A DNA stretch of 64,000 bases from Dioscorea cayenensis subsp. rotundata. Taxonomy: Eukaryota > Streptophyta > Magnoliopsida > Dioscoreales > Dioscoreaceae. The position numbers were made by a program, and so were the translations under genes. The stretch spans positions 62,001 through 126,000 of the forward strand of contig NC_052481.1 of NCBI RefSeq assembly GCF_009730915.1. The letters are read 5' to 3'. Positions 35,601 through 49,373 of this stretch are shown in pieces. A model generated the notes under the pieces. The model was given only the letters and a program-made list of their open reading frames with translations, had not been told where the DNA came from and did not search any database. Every line of letters starts with the position of its first letter. Position 1 is the first letter of the stretch.

Positions 35601-37172
35601 TTACGTCCCACAAGACAATCCAAAAGAATTTCTTTCACTGCCTACTAAAAAAACAGTCTTTGCCAAGTAGTGAAATGTTGTGCTTTAACAAGTGGTTAGT
35701 GGTAGTAGGTTTTAAGAATATGACAGTGACTTCAATCCTATAGCTTTTAGAATGATATTCAAAAAATATGCTGGTCTATTCCCACTAAAATTAACCTATC
35801 ACAGTCTTATTATATTGAAAAGTTATATTTTTGAAAAGTGAAGATGGATTTGAGATATAAAGGGGTAAACCTGGTTACAAGGTTTTCAATATCTTGTCTT
35901 AAAAATTATTAGAGATAGATTATAGCAATTAAGTTTTTCCTTATGTGGGGGTAACTATTCTGTGGTTTGTTACCACCTCCAAATGTGGCTTGGCTTTCTC
36001 TTAGTTTTTTTTTTTTATTGTGTTTGTGACATTTCACCTCTGAAGGTTTGTCTCTTTTCCTTTCTTTTTTTTGTGTTCTTTGTATTTTTTTTTATTACAA
36101 TAAATTTATAGTTTATTTAATTTTTCAAAATATAAATATATATCAAAGATTTTGTAAAAAACCGCTTGATTTGAAGGATTTTTCTAAAAAATTAAAGAAG
36201 AAATAATGTTTGCAACCTCGATGATATTTACAATGTCGTGATCGAAGATCACTCATTTTATTTTCATAAAAAATAATTAAGAAAAAAAGAGATAATGTTT
36301 GCTTTTTGTGGCCATTGAATTACACACAAGAAGTCATGACAAAGCGTCCTCGCACGTAGATCTTCTTCAAGATCAGTGTCTAGTTCTCCAAGATCAATCT
36401 GTAGCCGTCCATTTTATTCCCCATGCGCCCCCCCTTAACTCACCCACAAAAGTGACCTCTTCCTTTTAAGATTTCAAGTGGGGCCCTCACAGACTCCATG
36501 TATTTGTGTGGTGTTCCAAAATGTCCCATTTATCTTCTAAAAAATAAATAAATAATCTTTAAAAAATAAAAATTTAAATTTAAAAAAAAAATCTGCATTT
36601 TTTATGTTTTATCTGCTTTTCATATCCTTCACAGTTCACAAAACACTGCCATCTTCTCTCTACCTAGCTCACTGTACCAGGTATACTTGTCCCCCTTCTT
36701 TCTGAATGCTTTCTAGTTTTTTCTTGCTTTTTTTTAGCAATTAGTTAATTTTTAAGTAGTTCTTTACAGCAGTTAATCAATTACATACTTCATGTTTGTT
36801 GTCTTAATTGGTAAACATATGCATTAGATTTAATTTTAACTTATGACACTGTTAGAGTTTAATTTTCCATACTGTTATTTGTATCTTAATTTGGTGAAAA
36901 TTTTGATTTCATTTATAAGATTGATTGACTCTTTTCTTCAGAAATTTTAACAAGTCTGATAGAATTTTGAATTGAAGTTTATTCACTCTTTTGCTGCAAA
37001 TCAAAGTCTGAATATTATACAGTTCATGTTTTTGTATCTGATCTGGCAAATCATGTGATTTCAGTTTCAATCTGAAGAGTTTGATGCATTGGGATTCAAA
37101 TTTATACATTTTTTTTTCTGATAAATAAATCACTTGTTTTATCTAATGAATTAAGACTCTTAAGAATAGACG
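35601..37172. other. Intergenic DNA and PEX11 leader with likely leader intron
   Basis: No gene is seen before PEX11. Near 36,640-36,680 a C/T-rich segment ends in TGTACCAG/GTATAC, a good donor. An acceptor AAGAATAG lies at about 37,166, directly before the PEX11 start codon. This suggests a 5' leader intron of about 485 bp. PEX11 transcription would then start near 36.6 kb. Confidence 0.5.
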
Positions 37173-38278
37173 ATGAGTACATTAGATGCGACGAGGGCCG
37201 AACTCGGTCTTATTGTTCTTTATCTCAACAAAGCCGAAGCCCGGGATAAGATTTGCAGAGCCATTCAATATGGTTCTAAATTCATAAGCAATGGACAGTC
37301 TGGAACTGCACAGAATGTCGATAAAACAACTACTTTGGCAAGAAAAGTTTTTCGACTTTTTAAAGTGAGTAGTACTATCTTTGTTTTGTAAAAGCAAGAC
37401 ATGCAACTCCAATTGACAACTTCTTGTTCTTCTCATGAATTCTCAGTTTGTTAATGATTTGCACTCTCTTATAAGTCCACATCCTCAAGGAACACCACTT
37501 CCTCTGATTCTACTCGGAAAGGTATATTCGCTTTCGTATTCTCAATTGAATTTTAATAAAATCGACACGTTAACACGCATATTGATGTAAATACAGTCGA
37601 AGAATGCGCTGTTATCGACTTTCTTTTTCTTGGATCAATTTGTGTGGGCAGGAAGAACAGGAATTTACCAGGTTTGTGAATTGTGACTTTAATACTGCTT
37701 TGTTTTTATTTCTGCAATTTTATCTCTAATTCAGATCATTTTAATTTGATTTCTATTAAATTTTTTTTTCAAGAACAAAGAGAAAGTCGAACTTATCGGC
37801 CGGATATCTCTTTTCTGCTGGATGGGCTCCTCGATTTGCACTAGCCTTGTGGAGGTTTGTTACTGTAATAATTTGATCATAAGGTTAAAATACATTTTTA
37901 GGCTCTACATCTTACCGCATTGTTCATTTTTATTCATGTATGTTTAAAATGTTCGATACGGTCATTCTGTACATGAAAATATGTTCATTTTCATCCTGAC
38001 GTTTGAGTATGTACATTGTTGTTATTTACACATGAATGTTATCAAGCATTTTAAGAACAAACAAACCAAAAATAAACAATACGATCAAATTTATAGACCA
38101 AAAGTACATCTTAACCTTCTTACAATATGAATCCTTGTAGATATTTTGACTCTATTAACTTCTGTTATGCATGTTTCATAGTTGGCAGAGCTCGTTAGGC
38201 TATCGTCATCGATGAAAAAACTAGAGAAGGATCAGAATGAAAGCGATAAATACCAAGTAAACTCAACCGAAAACATTC

Positions 38279-38330
<52 letters not shown>

Positions 38331-38648
38331 TAATGATATCTCTTATGTGTTCTATGTTTCTTAGAATGAGCAATACATAAACAAGCTTAAACAGTCAAAT
38401 GAAAGGCTACTAGCTCTTATTAAATCATCGATGGACATCGTTGTTGCAATTGGACTGCTTCAATTGGCACCAAAGACGGTGAATTCCCGCTTCACCGGCG
38501 CATTTGGATTCGTAACATCACTGATATCTTGTTATCAGGTAAATTTCTCCAATTGAATTCAGGATTTCTGATGTTGCAGTAAAATATTAATTTGCAAATG
38601 TTTTTACTGCAGTTACTTCCTTCACAAACAAAGGCCAAGGCACAATGA
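37173..38648 (+). CDS. PEX11: Peroxisomal membrane protein PEX11 (C/D/E type), 7 exons, 235 aa
   Basis: PEX11 proteins sit in the peroxisomal membrane and drive its elongation and proliferation. Exons: 37173-37364, 37447-37521, 37597-37671, 37774-37854, 38182-38256, 38365-38538 and 38613-38648, all GT/AG, 708 bases, 235 aa. That equals the usual length of the plant C/D/E group. Landmarks: MSTLDATRAELGLIVLYLNK, EARDKICRAIQYGSKF at the amphipathic N-terminus, LARKVFRLFKFVNDLH, STFFFLDQFVWAGRTGIY, RISLFCWMGSS, a charged loop, then DIVVAIGLLQLAPKTVNSRF and GAFGFVTSLISCYQLLP with hydrophobic segments. The C-terminus is LLPSQTKAKAQ. Intron 5 holds a (TA)n tract at 38,283-38,326. Confidence 0.96.
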
Positions 38649-41511
38649 AGATGATAATTTGTGTCAGTAATATCACTGTATAAATGAACCGATATTGTTA
38701 TGAATTTCATGCTCTGAATACTGTGAATCTTGCTCTAATTACAATTATATTGATAAATAGATGGTGTGTTTTTAAGAGATTTGTCATGTCTTTGGAAGGT
38801 TATGTGCATTAAAAGTCATCAAAAATATTGTTTTGAAAATATATATATATTTATATATATATATTAGAAGTCCATAAATCTTTTGATTAAGAATTAATGA
38901 AGATAAGCGTATTAAACTTTAGAGCTATTGTGTTGTTTGATTATGATGGATACGTAACAAATACATTATATGGGCCTGATTTAACTAAGAGCTTAAATTT
39001 ATGGGTTGAGAAACTCAACTTTATATATTTAAATTTATATTTTTAAATTAATTAATGTGAGACTATTACTTGCTCGAATATGTAAGATTCAATTTTAAAG
39101 TAATATATTGTATGTGGAATATTGAATGGCAAATTTGCATGGGTATACTTGGAATGAAATTAAAAAATATATTAATGTTTATTTTGTGATAATTCAAGAA
39201 CTTGTTTTTATTCTTGAGGTTATTTTGGTTATCTTGAAAATAATTTTGTTCATAAAAGACATTATATTAGTGTTGCACATATTAGTTAATTTTGAAAACT
39301 TTTTCTTGTTAATTAATTATACTTTAAACCAATATTATTTTTCAACATCCTTTTTATTAGCATTCTAATATTTAAAGAGATGCATGATATTTTAAAATTT
39401 GATAGTCTCACTTTTAAATTTTAGATTTAGATGATCTCATTAAGCACCAAAAGATTTCATGTTGAAAATTAGCAAAATAGAGTTCAATGTATTCACTCTT
39501 GTGTTTATTTAAACTAAAATATTTTTAAACATAATTTTTTATTATTAATAAGAACTTTGAATATGAAAATTATTTGATAATAATCATGCTTCTACTAAAC
39601 ATAAACTCGTCTGATATATCTAAATTGGCAAAAACATATACTTTAATACATTTTTAATTCTTATTTAATGAATAGTTTTAACATAAAAATAATTATCGAT
39701 ATTGCAATTTATTTATATTTTGATTGGTTTTAGGGCTTAATGGGAAATTATACATTAGGTGATTTAAATCATAGAAGGTATGTTTAATTAATAATTTAAT
39801 TAGCATTTCGTTAAGGTATTAATAATTAATTAAGTATGATGAAGTGAGGCATTGATGGCAAATTAAGTAATGAAGTTGTGGAGTAGAAACTAAGCAAGTT
39901 TGATCATTTTCTTTTGCCTAATATGCCATAATAGCATTTCTCATCATTCATTAACAATATTATTTTAACCACATAAATCCATTAGCTATTCCTCCTTAAA
40001 ATAAATGAATGAGACAATGCTTCATTTATCATCTTCCTTTGAATTCCCTCCAAGGAATATAGACATCACTTCAATATATTTATATCATATTTTTTTATTA
40101 AAAAAAAAGGGAAATTGAAGCAACTTTCAACAAGTAATGATTAATAATGTCATATTTAAAAAATATCCATTTTCAATTTAAGCTCATCCAAACAAAAAAT
40201 AAATAAATAAATAAAAAATGAACCCCAATTGTATAAAATAAAAGTTAATAGAATATGTTTACACTTATTATCCTACAACAATGACAAGCGACTCCTCATA
40301 AAAAAGTTATCAAAAGATGTACAAATATAGTGGTACACCATATTTTACAAAAGTGACAAGCGACTCCCCACAAAAGATTATCAAAGAACAGATATGTATG
40401 GTGGTACACTAATTATGATTACATAATCGTCCTCCTATGGATTTATTAACTTGGGTAGACGTCATATGGGGCGAATACAGTCCTACCATGTGCATATTCA
40501 AAAGATTTTCAAGAATCAAATCGAACTAATAAATCTCATGCTATATAATCCTAAAAGGGAGAAAAATGACATCTTCTCACAAAAAAAAAAAACCAATAAA
40601 TATTGGACATTACTGCTACATTATTTTCATAGTGTTTGAATAGTATTTGTATAGTATTATAATAGTACCATTGACCAAAGATTCGATTATGTGTGTGCCC
40701 ATTCATTATTCAAATAATAATCTAGGACTCATTATTCAAATAACAATCCAGCACTAAAGAGTAGTTGTCATTTATGATTTTAGATCGATGCTCCAAGTTT
40801 TTTTTTTCCATATATATAATAAATAGTAAATTACAACTTTACAAGTGATACATTTACATTAAAAATCTTCTTCAATTTTTCATTCAACGTGAAATGAATT
40901 AGTTAATCATTTAAACGTGCTCTAATAAAAAATCTCAGCTCATACATAAAAGTATCGTTTTTTAAGTAAAGTTAAATTTTTAAAACAGTTTTTTTAAGAA
41001 AAATACATTTAAACTATAACCCTTCATACTTATTTGATGTGAAATTATTTAGGTTAATTTCCCACTAACATAATTAAAATAAATATCACAATTTTTGTTT
41101 AATTTTAGATTTAACTCACTCGTTTCTTAGGCTAGTTAACAGCTTTAAATCAATCCAAATAATAGTTATATGAAAATTAAACTTGTCTCAGCATATATTT
41201 TTTTTTTATACACAAAAATTTACATGTGACACCATTTAATTAAGTGACCCAAAATTTTGTCATTTTAACTAACTCAGTTAATATATATACACACACACAC
41301 ACACACACAAAATTAACAAAACTCAAATGCAAAACAAAATAAATTGGAAAAGAAAGAAATAAAAAAGGCCAGGAAGACAAAAAATAGAGAACTCAACTTA
41401 AAAAAACATTCATAATAAAATCAACTAAACAAGAAAATTAAGCTTCTCATCCTTTGGAGGAAGCCAAGGACGTTTATATCTTCCTATACAAAAGCAAAGA
41501 TCATTCCTAAA
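38649..41511. other. AT-rich intergenic DNA
   Basis: A unit of about 90 bp is duplicated in tandem at about 40,280-40,345 and 40,350-40,412 (both contain gtgacaagcgactccycayaaa and ggtacac). A (CA)n tract lies at 41,288-41,310. No coding region is supported. Confidence 0.55.
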
Positions 41512-41575
41512 CTATTCCTCATTGAATACATTGAAAGATGGAGGAACAATAAAAGAAGAAGAAACCTTAAACCTC

Positions 41576-41609
<34 letters not shown>

Positions 41610-42231
41610 CATCATCATCATCATCATTAATATCATTACTCCCACAAATAAAACCATCATCATCTCTACTCCTCTTCTTTCTCATCAAACCAAAATGTTC
41701 ATGGCCATTAATCTCAACAGAATCAGGAACAACAAAGCTCGGTTGCACCTCATTTTCATCGACGAAAAACCGATGAAAGTCTCGGCTCTCATGGTGAAAA
41801 ATGCTAGCAAAAGTGAATTGGTCACTCACCCTTGTTTCACCAGGCATAAAATATTGATGATGTTGATGATGAAGAGATGAAATTTTTGCATGTTGCATGA
41901 TGTTCTTGCTCAATTTTGATCGGAGTTGGGAGAAGGCATGGTCGCCGGAGAAATTAGTAGCCGGAGAGAAGTTAGTACGTGCATTATCTCCACGTAAAGC
42001 CCGGGCGGCGTCGTCGTAGGCACGGGCAGCGTCCTCCGGTGAGTCGAAGGTGCCGAGCCAAAGCCGGACATGTTGAGATGAGTCTTTGATTTCGGCAACC
42101 CATCTGCCTGATGGCCTTTGCCGGACCCCGACGAAGCGCCGGCAGGCGGTGGTGGTGGTGCTTGGGTTGCAATGGTGTTGATTGGTGTTTTTTGTTGTAG
42201 TACTTGCATGGCTGATATCTAACTGTGCCAT
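41512..42231 (-). CDS. AP2/ERF transcription factor, intronless, 239 aa
   Basis: This is a nuclear DNA-binding regulator with a single AP2 domain at residues 33-88 ([18 protein letters not shown], then [19 protein letters not shown] and [13 protein letters not shown]). Ala after the Trp-Val pair and Asp at the end of the first strand pair are the ERF-type, not DREB-type, contact residues. The usual RPWG is RPSG here, as in the RAP2.11/ERN-like group, which is the best guess for the subgroup. Outside the domain: a His/Gln-rich stretch (residues about 120-126), a basic RKKRSR likely nuclear signal (about 183-188), and an Asp6-Asn10 run (about 203-218) encoded by a (GAT)n(AAT)n microsatellite. 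No EAR motif is seen. The start is the only plausible ATG, with stop codons upstream. Confidence 0.92.
41578..41632. repeat. Coding (ATT)n(ATC)n microsatellite in the ERF gene
   Basis: The plus strand reads about ten att/tat units followed by atc units. In the minus-strand gene these encode Asn and Asp runs, so length changes would alter the protein without shifting the frame. Confidence 0.9.
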
Positions 42232-45200
42232 TAATGTAACGTTATGCTAATTGTGATACTATAATACCTTCCAATTAATTTCTATGTATGCTCTAGTTTA
42301 TGTGTATATGTGAAAGTGAGATGTGGGATGTATGCTCCATGCACACGCCTATAAATAAGGGAAATTTGTTGATTTATTTTGCTTGATTATGTGATATTTT
42401 ATCTCCCATCTAACATGTAATATCGAGTAATAACTGAGTTGAAAGATATTTTACCTTTTATACAGGAGTTTAACTCCGTTCTAATCGATGATTGAGATAT
42501 AATAATAAATGTTATGTGGGGATCACTGATCCATTTTATAAAAATATAATAATAATAATATTAATATTGAGTGCCAACATGATTGATTTGTGAGTTGTAA
42601 TTATTGATAAGAAATAAATTAATTAAAAAAAATACAGTGCATGTATCCTTCTCAAATAAGTGTCATCAAAGTATTTAATTACTTAAATTATATTAGTATT
42701 TAACCAAAACACCCTTCAATGAAAAATACACCCAATGATTACTCTATTAATTAATTCTCCCTTGCATAACATTAATTAATTTCTCACCTGAGAAAGTTTA
42801 TTATTAAAATGTTGGTAGAGTTGAAAAAAAAATTTGAATTATTATATTATTTTTTTAAAACATCATTTATTTATAAATATTTTTTTCCCTCAGAAACTAC
42901 GATTATTTAAAAATAAAATAATTATTAGGATAAGAGACGAAATGTTAATATGGATATTTACGACCAAGTTTTGCTTCAACTGTGTTACATGATATCAAGA
43001 ATAGATCTATTATAGTAAATGAAAATAATTAATTCATGTATCATTTATCTAGGTAATTAAAAGAATAGTATATAGACACACATCTTTTTCCATAAAAATG
43101 GAACACATTTAGCAAGATTGAAAATCAAAAGAAGCCAAAATGAGTGCATGGATGTGAAAAATAACAAAGCTAGAGAGATAAGCTTCATTGTTTTGATTGA
43201 ATTCTTTTTGTCATATTGTTAGTTATTTTATAGGGAGGTTCTTAGTGTAGAGCACTTTGCCTCTTGTCACTTTGGTCTATCATTATTAGAGTTTTAATTA
43301 AACTATTGAACACTCTCTTGTTTTCTTGTGTAATTTGAGCTATGTAAACCTTATTCATCATTTTGATTACATCGATCACAATACTTAATACAAATTAAGC
43401 TTCATAAACTTTTTCATTTGTCTTCAAACAAACTTCATATTGCAATACAACAATATATTTATTGATCTTTCCGTTCTCACATCACTTCTAATCAATGAGT
43501 AAAACTGAAACTATATATAATTAAAATGTTTTTAAATGTGTTTGCATGAGTGGTTTGGTTTTCTCATTGTTCAAGAGTTTAAAGATGTATATTATAAATG
43601 GAAGTTCTTTAAAGACAAAGAGAAATAGTGTAGGAATTGGTCCATGAAATTAAAGCATGTAAACATCACAAGGAATGTGACATGAAAATGACCAAGAACT
43701 TCTTCTTCTTCTCTTGCATTTCAAATTTAATTAAATAACTACCAAACTAATTAATCTTTACTGCAATTTGGTGCATAGAATTGACATGTAGGACAATTTT
43801 AGAATTTTAGATTAAAAAATTATTTAAATAATATTAAAAAATGTGAAATATTAATTAATGTTAATTCTTAGTTGAGCCAACATAATTTATTTTAAAGTAG
43901 AGCTTTATATTGAATTATTACTTTATATAGTTTATATTCATAACGTTATCTCTTTATTACATTTATATACTCTATTCCTATCATATTAGAACTTTTGTTT
44001 TCTCTATTCTTACTACGCACACACGCGCACACACACATATTATGATCAAAATATATGTAATTATTTAAAATATTAACAACTTGACGAATGAATGAATCAA
44101 ACAAATAATTTAGTGTATATTAATCTTATCGCCGAGAATTAATTATTGTTATTTATTCATATAGAACAAGAATAAGAAAAAGTATCATACTTATTAAAGA
44201 ACTTGAGAAGTTTATTAGGGTTAGGGTTTTAATAAATTATTATAAGGTGAAAGATGATATAATAAGAAGGAAAGAAACAAGTGTTTGAATAGATTATTTA
44301 TTATAAAGTCTCATATAATAAAGGGTTCAGTTCAAGAAAACACTTGTTTAATAAGCTAGAACCAAGCTTATGATACAACTTAATAAATTATTTACCTTTA
44401 TTATATTAAACAAGTGTTTTACATACAAATAGAGACAAGAAGAAGTAGTGAAGTGGAGTGATGAAAGAAGGCATCTTAATATGCCAATTAATGCCAAAAA
44501 CAAGGGTGTCCTTTCTCAAATGATTGAAGAAAAACTAATCACTAGGTATGATTAATTCCAATTATTTTATTTATTTATTTATTTATTTATTATAAAGTCC
44601 ATAATTAAAATACAAATTAGGACCATGCCTTAATTACCACTTGTTTGAACTTGTTCTTTTTCTTTGGAATGGATAATTAATTTTTGAGCACGTACCTAAG
44701 ATATGATACTACTATAGACATGCTTTTAATGATTGTTGTTGTTGGGCTTAGTACTTGCACTTGGGTGGGGCTTTTTTAAAGCCCATTTACAGCCTTTGTC
44801 CAAAACAACCTCCTAAAAGTTCAGCTTAATTAATATTAGTATAATCCAACGGTAAAAGACAGAAGTCCCAAACATGAGGTCACGAGTTTGAATCCTTTCC
44901 ATGACTCCAAGTATATAAGGTCACTAGTTTGAATCCTTTCCATATGGCGACTAGTGTAAATAGTGGCTTGTAAAAAAAAAAAAAGCTTAATTTCGAAACA
45001 CACGTGTATTCTTGTAAAATTTTATCTAATATGTATATTCTTGTAATTTTTAAAATTTAATATTGTATAAAATAAATCTGTATTTTTAAAATATATTTAT
45101 TATATAATAGATACATTTTTTTTTACTCGGCCTTGATCAGATGTTTGGAAGAACAAAGTTTAAAAGATACTAGTCTCTTTACTAGTCAAATAAATTAATA

Positions 45201-45427
45201 TAAGCTTTTATAATTAACCATGACTATATTTATATATATGTAGAATGAAATTATCCTTTATACAATTGTTATCTTGAATTCAAGAGCTACAAAATAAACT
45301 CTAACTTATAAATTCATTTGTTTGTAGCAAAACTCACTAATTAATAATTTTTAAAAATAATTCTATGTAAAAATTTTGATGATATCATGAAATCACACAC
45401 ATAAAGCATTGGGTCGGCAATTGTTGT
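42232..45427. other. AT-rich intergenic DNA
   Basis: The first few hundred bases are the ERF promoter side; plus-strand ctataaata at 42,349-42,357 is the only TATA-like string and reads TATTTATAG on the gene's strand. A (TTTA)n run lies at about 44,567-44,592. No gene is seen. Confidence 0.5.
44838..44985 (+). mobile_element. SINE-like unit with duplicated box B and A tail
   Basis: A box-A-like TAGTATAATCCAACGG is at 44,838-44,853. CGAGTTTGAATCC occurs at 44,883-44,895, with a repeat ctagtttgaatcctttccat about 40 bp further on. A 13-A tail ends near 44,984. It is unlike the 18.9-kb SINE in sequence. Confidence 0.5.
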
Positions 45428-46542
45428 TAGGGATGTAAACGAGCCGAGCTGAGCCGAGCCGAGCTTTGCCATGTTCAAGCTTTTGGCTAGGTACTATTTT
45501 AATCGAGCTCGAGCTCTAGCCGAGCTTTTTTCGAGCTTCATTTTTCAAGCTCAAGCTTGGTTTGTTACTATTTTAACCGAGCTCGAGCTCTAACTGAACT
45601 TATTTCGAGCTTCATGCTCGAGCTCAATTTGTTAAGAAAATTTGAAGCTTAGACTTATCTCATTAGCTTGATTATTTTTTTATTTTCTATTTTTTTATTT
45701 AGTAAAGTATCATTTAAAGCTTATTTAATGAATCATTATCAAGTGTGACTCAACTCGATTTGAGTTTGAGGATCATTTTAGTAAAAGAATAATTTAAGTT
45801 TGTTTATGGAATCATTAAGGCTTGAGTTCAAGCTTGTTAAAATCTTCATTAAATAAGTTAAAAATAATTACAATATTAACAAAATAAACATTGTGATGTA
45901 ATTATCTATATTTTTTTGTAATATTATTAATGATTCGGTAAATAAGTTTGTTCATGACACTATAAATGATTATATTAGTGATTGTTGCAAATAAAATTAT
46001 AAATGATACTATAAACGAGCTTTTAATTATACAATAAACGAGTTGTTTACAAGATTTAACGAGCCGAGTTTGGTGGTGTCTAGGCTTGGCTCGTTTACCT
46101 TACGAGCTCATTTAACTTAATGAACTAGCTGATTGAGCTTTTAACAAGCTGAGCCTTCAAATAGTAGTTTACAGCCCTATATGTGTGACTCAAGTTAACA
46201 ACAATGACATAGTCACAAATACACCTTAATATACATGTACATATATTAATGTAATATATATACATATATATAAACGAGGTCACAATCAAGCTTATAAACG
46301 ACCTTGTTCATAAGCTTATTCGCGAGCTGTGTTCGTGAACCGTGTTCCCGAGCCAAAATGAGCTAAGCTTTCGGCTGCTCAAGCTAATGAAGCTCAAACT
46401 TGGCTCATTTATTAGTCAAGCTTGAAAATGAAGCTCAAGTTTGGCTCGTTTACAATATGAGTTGAACATGAACGAGCCCTTATCGAGTCAAATATCGAGC
46501 TGCTTATAACGGCTCAGCTCAAATACACCCCTAGTTCCCCTA
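45428..46542. mobile_element. 1.1-kb non-autonomous element of GAGC-rich repeats, hAT-like ends
   Basis: The left end is TAGGGATGTAAACGAGC. The right end on the opposite strand is TAGGGGAACTAGGGGTGTAT followed by TTGAGCTGAGCC. The flanks carry an 8-bp near-duplication: attgttgt (45,420-45,427) and gttgttgt (46,543-46,550). The interior is filled with direct and inverted copies of GAGCTCGAGC and cgagccgagc-like words clustered near both ends, with an AT-rich centre. There is no reading frame. An 8-bp duplication and subterminal repeat clusters fit a hAT-type non-autonomous element. Confidence 0.65.
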
Positions 46543-48164
46543 GTTGTTGTATGGTTTTATGATGATGTAAGTAATATATATCACCATTGTTGAGGAAACA
46601 AATATTTAGAACCAACCATTTAATATATATATAGACACCACCGTAATAGCTGAGCGTAAAACAATTGCCTTTTAAACAAGAGATAAAAACCAATAAATTA
46701 TTTTTCATTTTCATGTAAATGATGACTTAATTTGGACCTCTTGTGCCACATGCACCTCACATGAACCCATGTTTTAATAAACATTGGATTGAACTGATAA
46801 TGCCATCTTGAATGCGACATTATAAAATCATCATTATTAAGGATTCTAAAGGAATCATATATGGAGGGAATCATGCCTCCTGTTTGTTTGCTTGAATTGT
46901 CTTCTAGAATCTTAAAATAATTTTTTTTAAAAAAAATAATTTTCTATGTTCCACGGTTGTTGGGTGGCCATATAAAAAAAATAAAAAAAATAAAAAGGCA
47001 AGGGTGGTAGTTGGTGCATGGTCCATTTCATGTGCTTGTTTGATCATGTGAATTATTTTGGTGGTCCATAGTGCTCATTGATGGACCTCGTCAGTGATTA
47101 TGATTTATTTTAAAAACTTTATTTTAAATAAAACTAGTTTTTACAAAGTGAATCAATCGTGTATATATCCAGAATTATTCTCTTTAACATATTTGAACTC
47201 TTATTATGCTTGCTTTGAGATTCAAACTCATTTTTTCACTAAACTATCAACATCCTATGTAAAGGACTAAATTTTAATAAAACAAAAGTTTGTTAGTAAC
47301 TAAATATTTTTTCTATCACATAACCAATAACTAGATCTTCTTTTCATCACATAATTATTTTTAATTTTTTATTTTATTTTTATTATTAACAACTAAAAAA
47401 TATTTATAATCATTATTTCTATCAAATTAAAATAAGTGTTGCACTAAATTATGGACCATTGTTCATTTTAACATCTATAAAGACAAATTTACTAGGGAGG
47501 ATCACTGATAAGGGCATATTGACGACATGGCATGTGCGTACATGGAGAAGTACGAGGCAAAAGATATTTTGGTAATTTGGCGGGGTTTTTGGTAAATTTT
47601 TGAATTATCTCCGTGCTATTTTTGCCTATTTAATGTAAGCCGACTGGCAAGAGGAAAATCAGTTTCGTGATCATCATTTTCTTGAATAATAAGATTTTAC
47701 TCTTCTCAATTCATGGTTATCTTTGATCAACAGAATTTGGACAACTTGTTACAGAAGACGAATCAACGGGTTCAAATATACCACTGCATCAATCACATAT
47801 CATCCATTCTAGTTAATTGTGCAGTGTTATAAAACAATACAAAATGGGATGAACATTGTTAGCAACAGTTGAACAATAAAAAAAAAAGTATGATACATAG
47901 TATTCTCAACTTATTCATCCGATCATGATCACAATAATAATAATTTAAATATTAATTGTTCAACCTCATTTGCACCCTCACAAGAAAATAAAAACATAAA
48001 AACCAACACCAACCATCCCAATTTCAACCCAAATACAACCCTTTGACACTATTTTCCGGTACTGTTGCCCATTTTTCTACTCTCTCTTCTCGTCCCTCTC
48101 TCTATATCTCTCTTTAATAATTTCTCTCTTCCACTTTTTGTTATTTGCGAACACTTATTGGGGC

Positions 48165-48560
48165 ACATTTCCTAAAATTATGCATGAGTTTTAAATCTAC
48201 ACGTCTCCCTCCACAAACTCTTTCATTCACTCTCTCTACCTTGCTTTTGGTTCTTTACGGACGCATACGGCATATCCTATATATATAGGGGCACTGTTTC
48301 CTAAAAATATGTGTAAGTTTTAAATCTACACTTCTCCCTCCACTCATTCTCGTTTTTGCTTTCACTCACACTCTCTCGTACTTTTTGTTTTTTGCGGCCA
48401 CATATTGTATATATATATAGGGGCATGTTTCCTAAAAACATGGTAAGTGTTTAATCTGCACGTCTCTTCCCACTCAATACCTTTCTTACTTTCACTCACA
48501 CACTCTCGCTTTATCTTTCTTTTCTTTTCATTCTCTCTTAGTTTTGGTTTTTCCCGAATG
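48165..48560. repeat. Tandem repeat, about 130-bp unit, three copies
   Basis: The core tttcctaaaaatatgtgtaa ... taaatctacacktctccctc recurs at about 48,169, 48,297 and 48,428, about 128-131 bp apart. Each copy is followed by ctcactctctc and a tttttgcggacacata-like segment. Confidence 0.8.
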
Positions 48561-49338
48561 TCTATTGACACCCACAAACAACGTTTTTGTTTTCTCTTGT
48601 TGTCTATTAATGCCTACAGAGAATGTTTTCTATATATATAATCATTTTAATTTTTAGATTATTTAAATTTATTTATTTTAATCTCTCTCGGTACAATATG
48701 GAAGTCAACCACATGGCACATTTAAAGTGCTTCCGGTAGTTCATATTAAATAAAAAAAATTAAATTAAATAATTTTGTATTACTAATACATTAAAATAAA
48801 TATTTTTTAAGTAAATGAACGAGTATATCCAAACTCTTTTTAATTGAAGTAATTTATTCATTTTTTTTAAATATATATATATATGCTCAAACATTACGAG
48901 CTTTTCATATGAACCTAAGCTTCCTTGAATGACTCCTAAAAATTTGAGCAATATTGATTAATTTTATATTTTTAAAACATATTGAGAAGTTTTAAGTAAT
49001 ATTTATATTAATCGTATATTTCAAATATACAATTGACCTATATAATAATAATAATATGTAAACTTAAGGAAAAATAAATAAAAATAAAAACAAGATTCTT
49101 CCAATGAGATTCTATCTTTTCATAGTGCGCTGTGCACGTCTACATCACTTATTTGGCAATATGTTCATATGTGTCATTATCACTGTATTAAATTCAATAG
49201 AAACTATTCAATGACAACTTCCACAAATTATTAAAAGTCAAAATGTGGTTTTCTTTTTCCTTCCTCACGTGGTGAAAAACACAAAGTCTTTGTTTATTAC
49301 AATTAATGTCCTTTTAATTCGGAAAATTCTAACCTCAA

Positions 49339-49371
<33 letters not shown>

Positions 49372-49373
<2 letters not shown>

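Noticed and set aside
48165-48560. CRISPR-like spacing of repeats
   Set aside because: The repeats are long, imperfect and contiguous tandem units in a plant nuclear genome, not short palindromic repeats with unique spacers.
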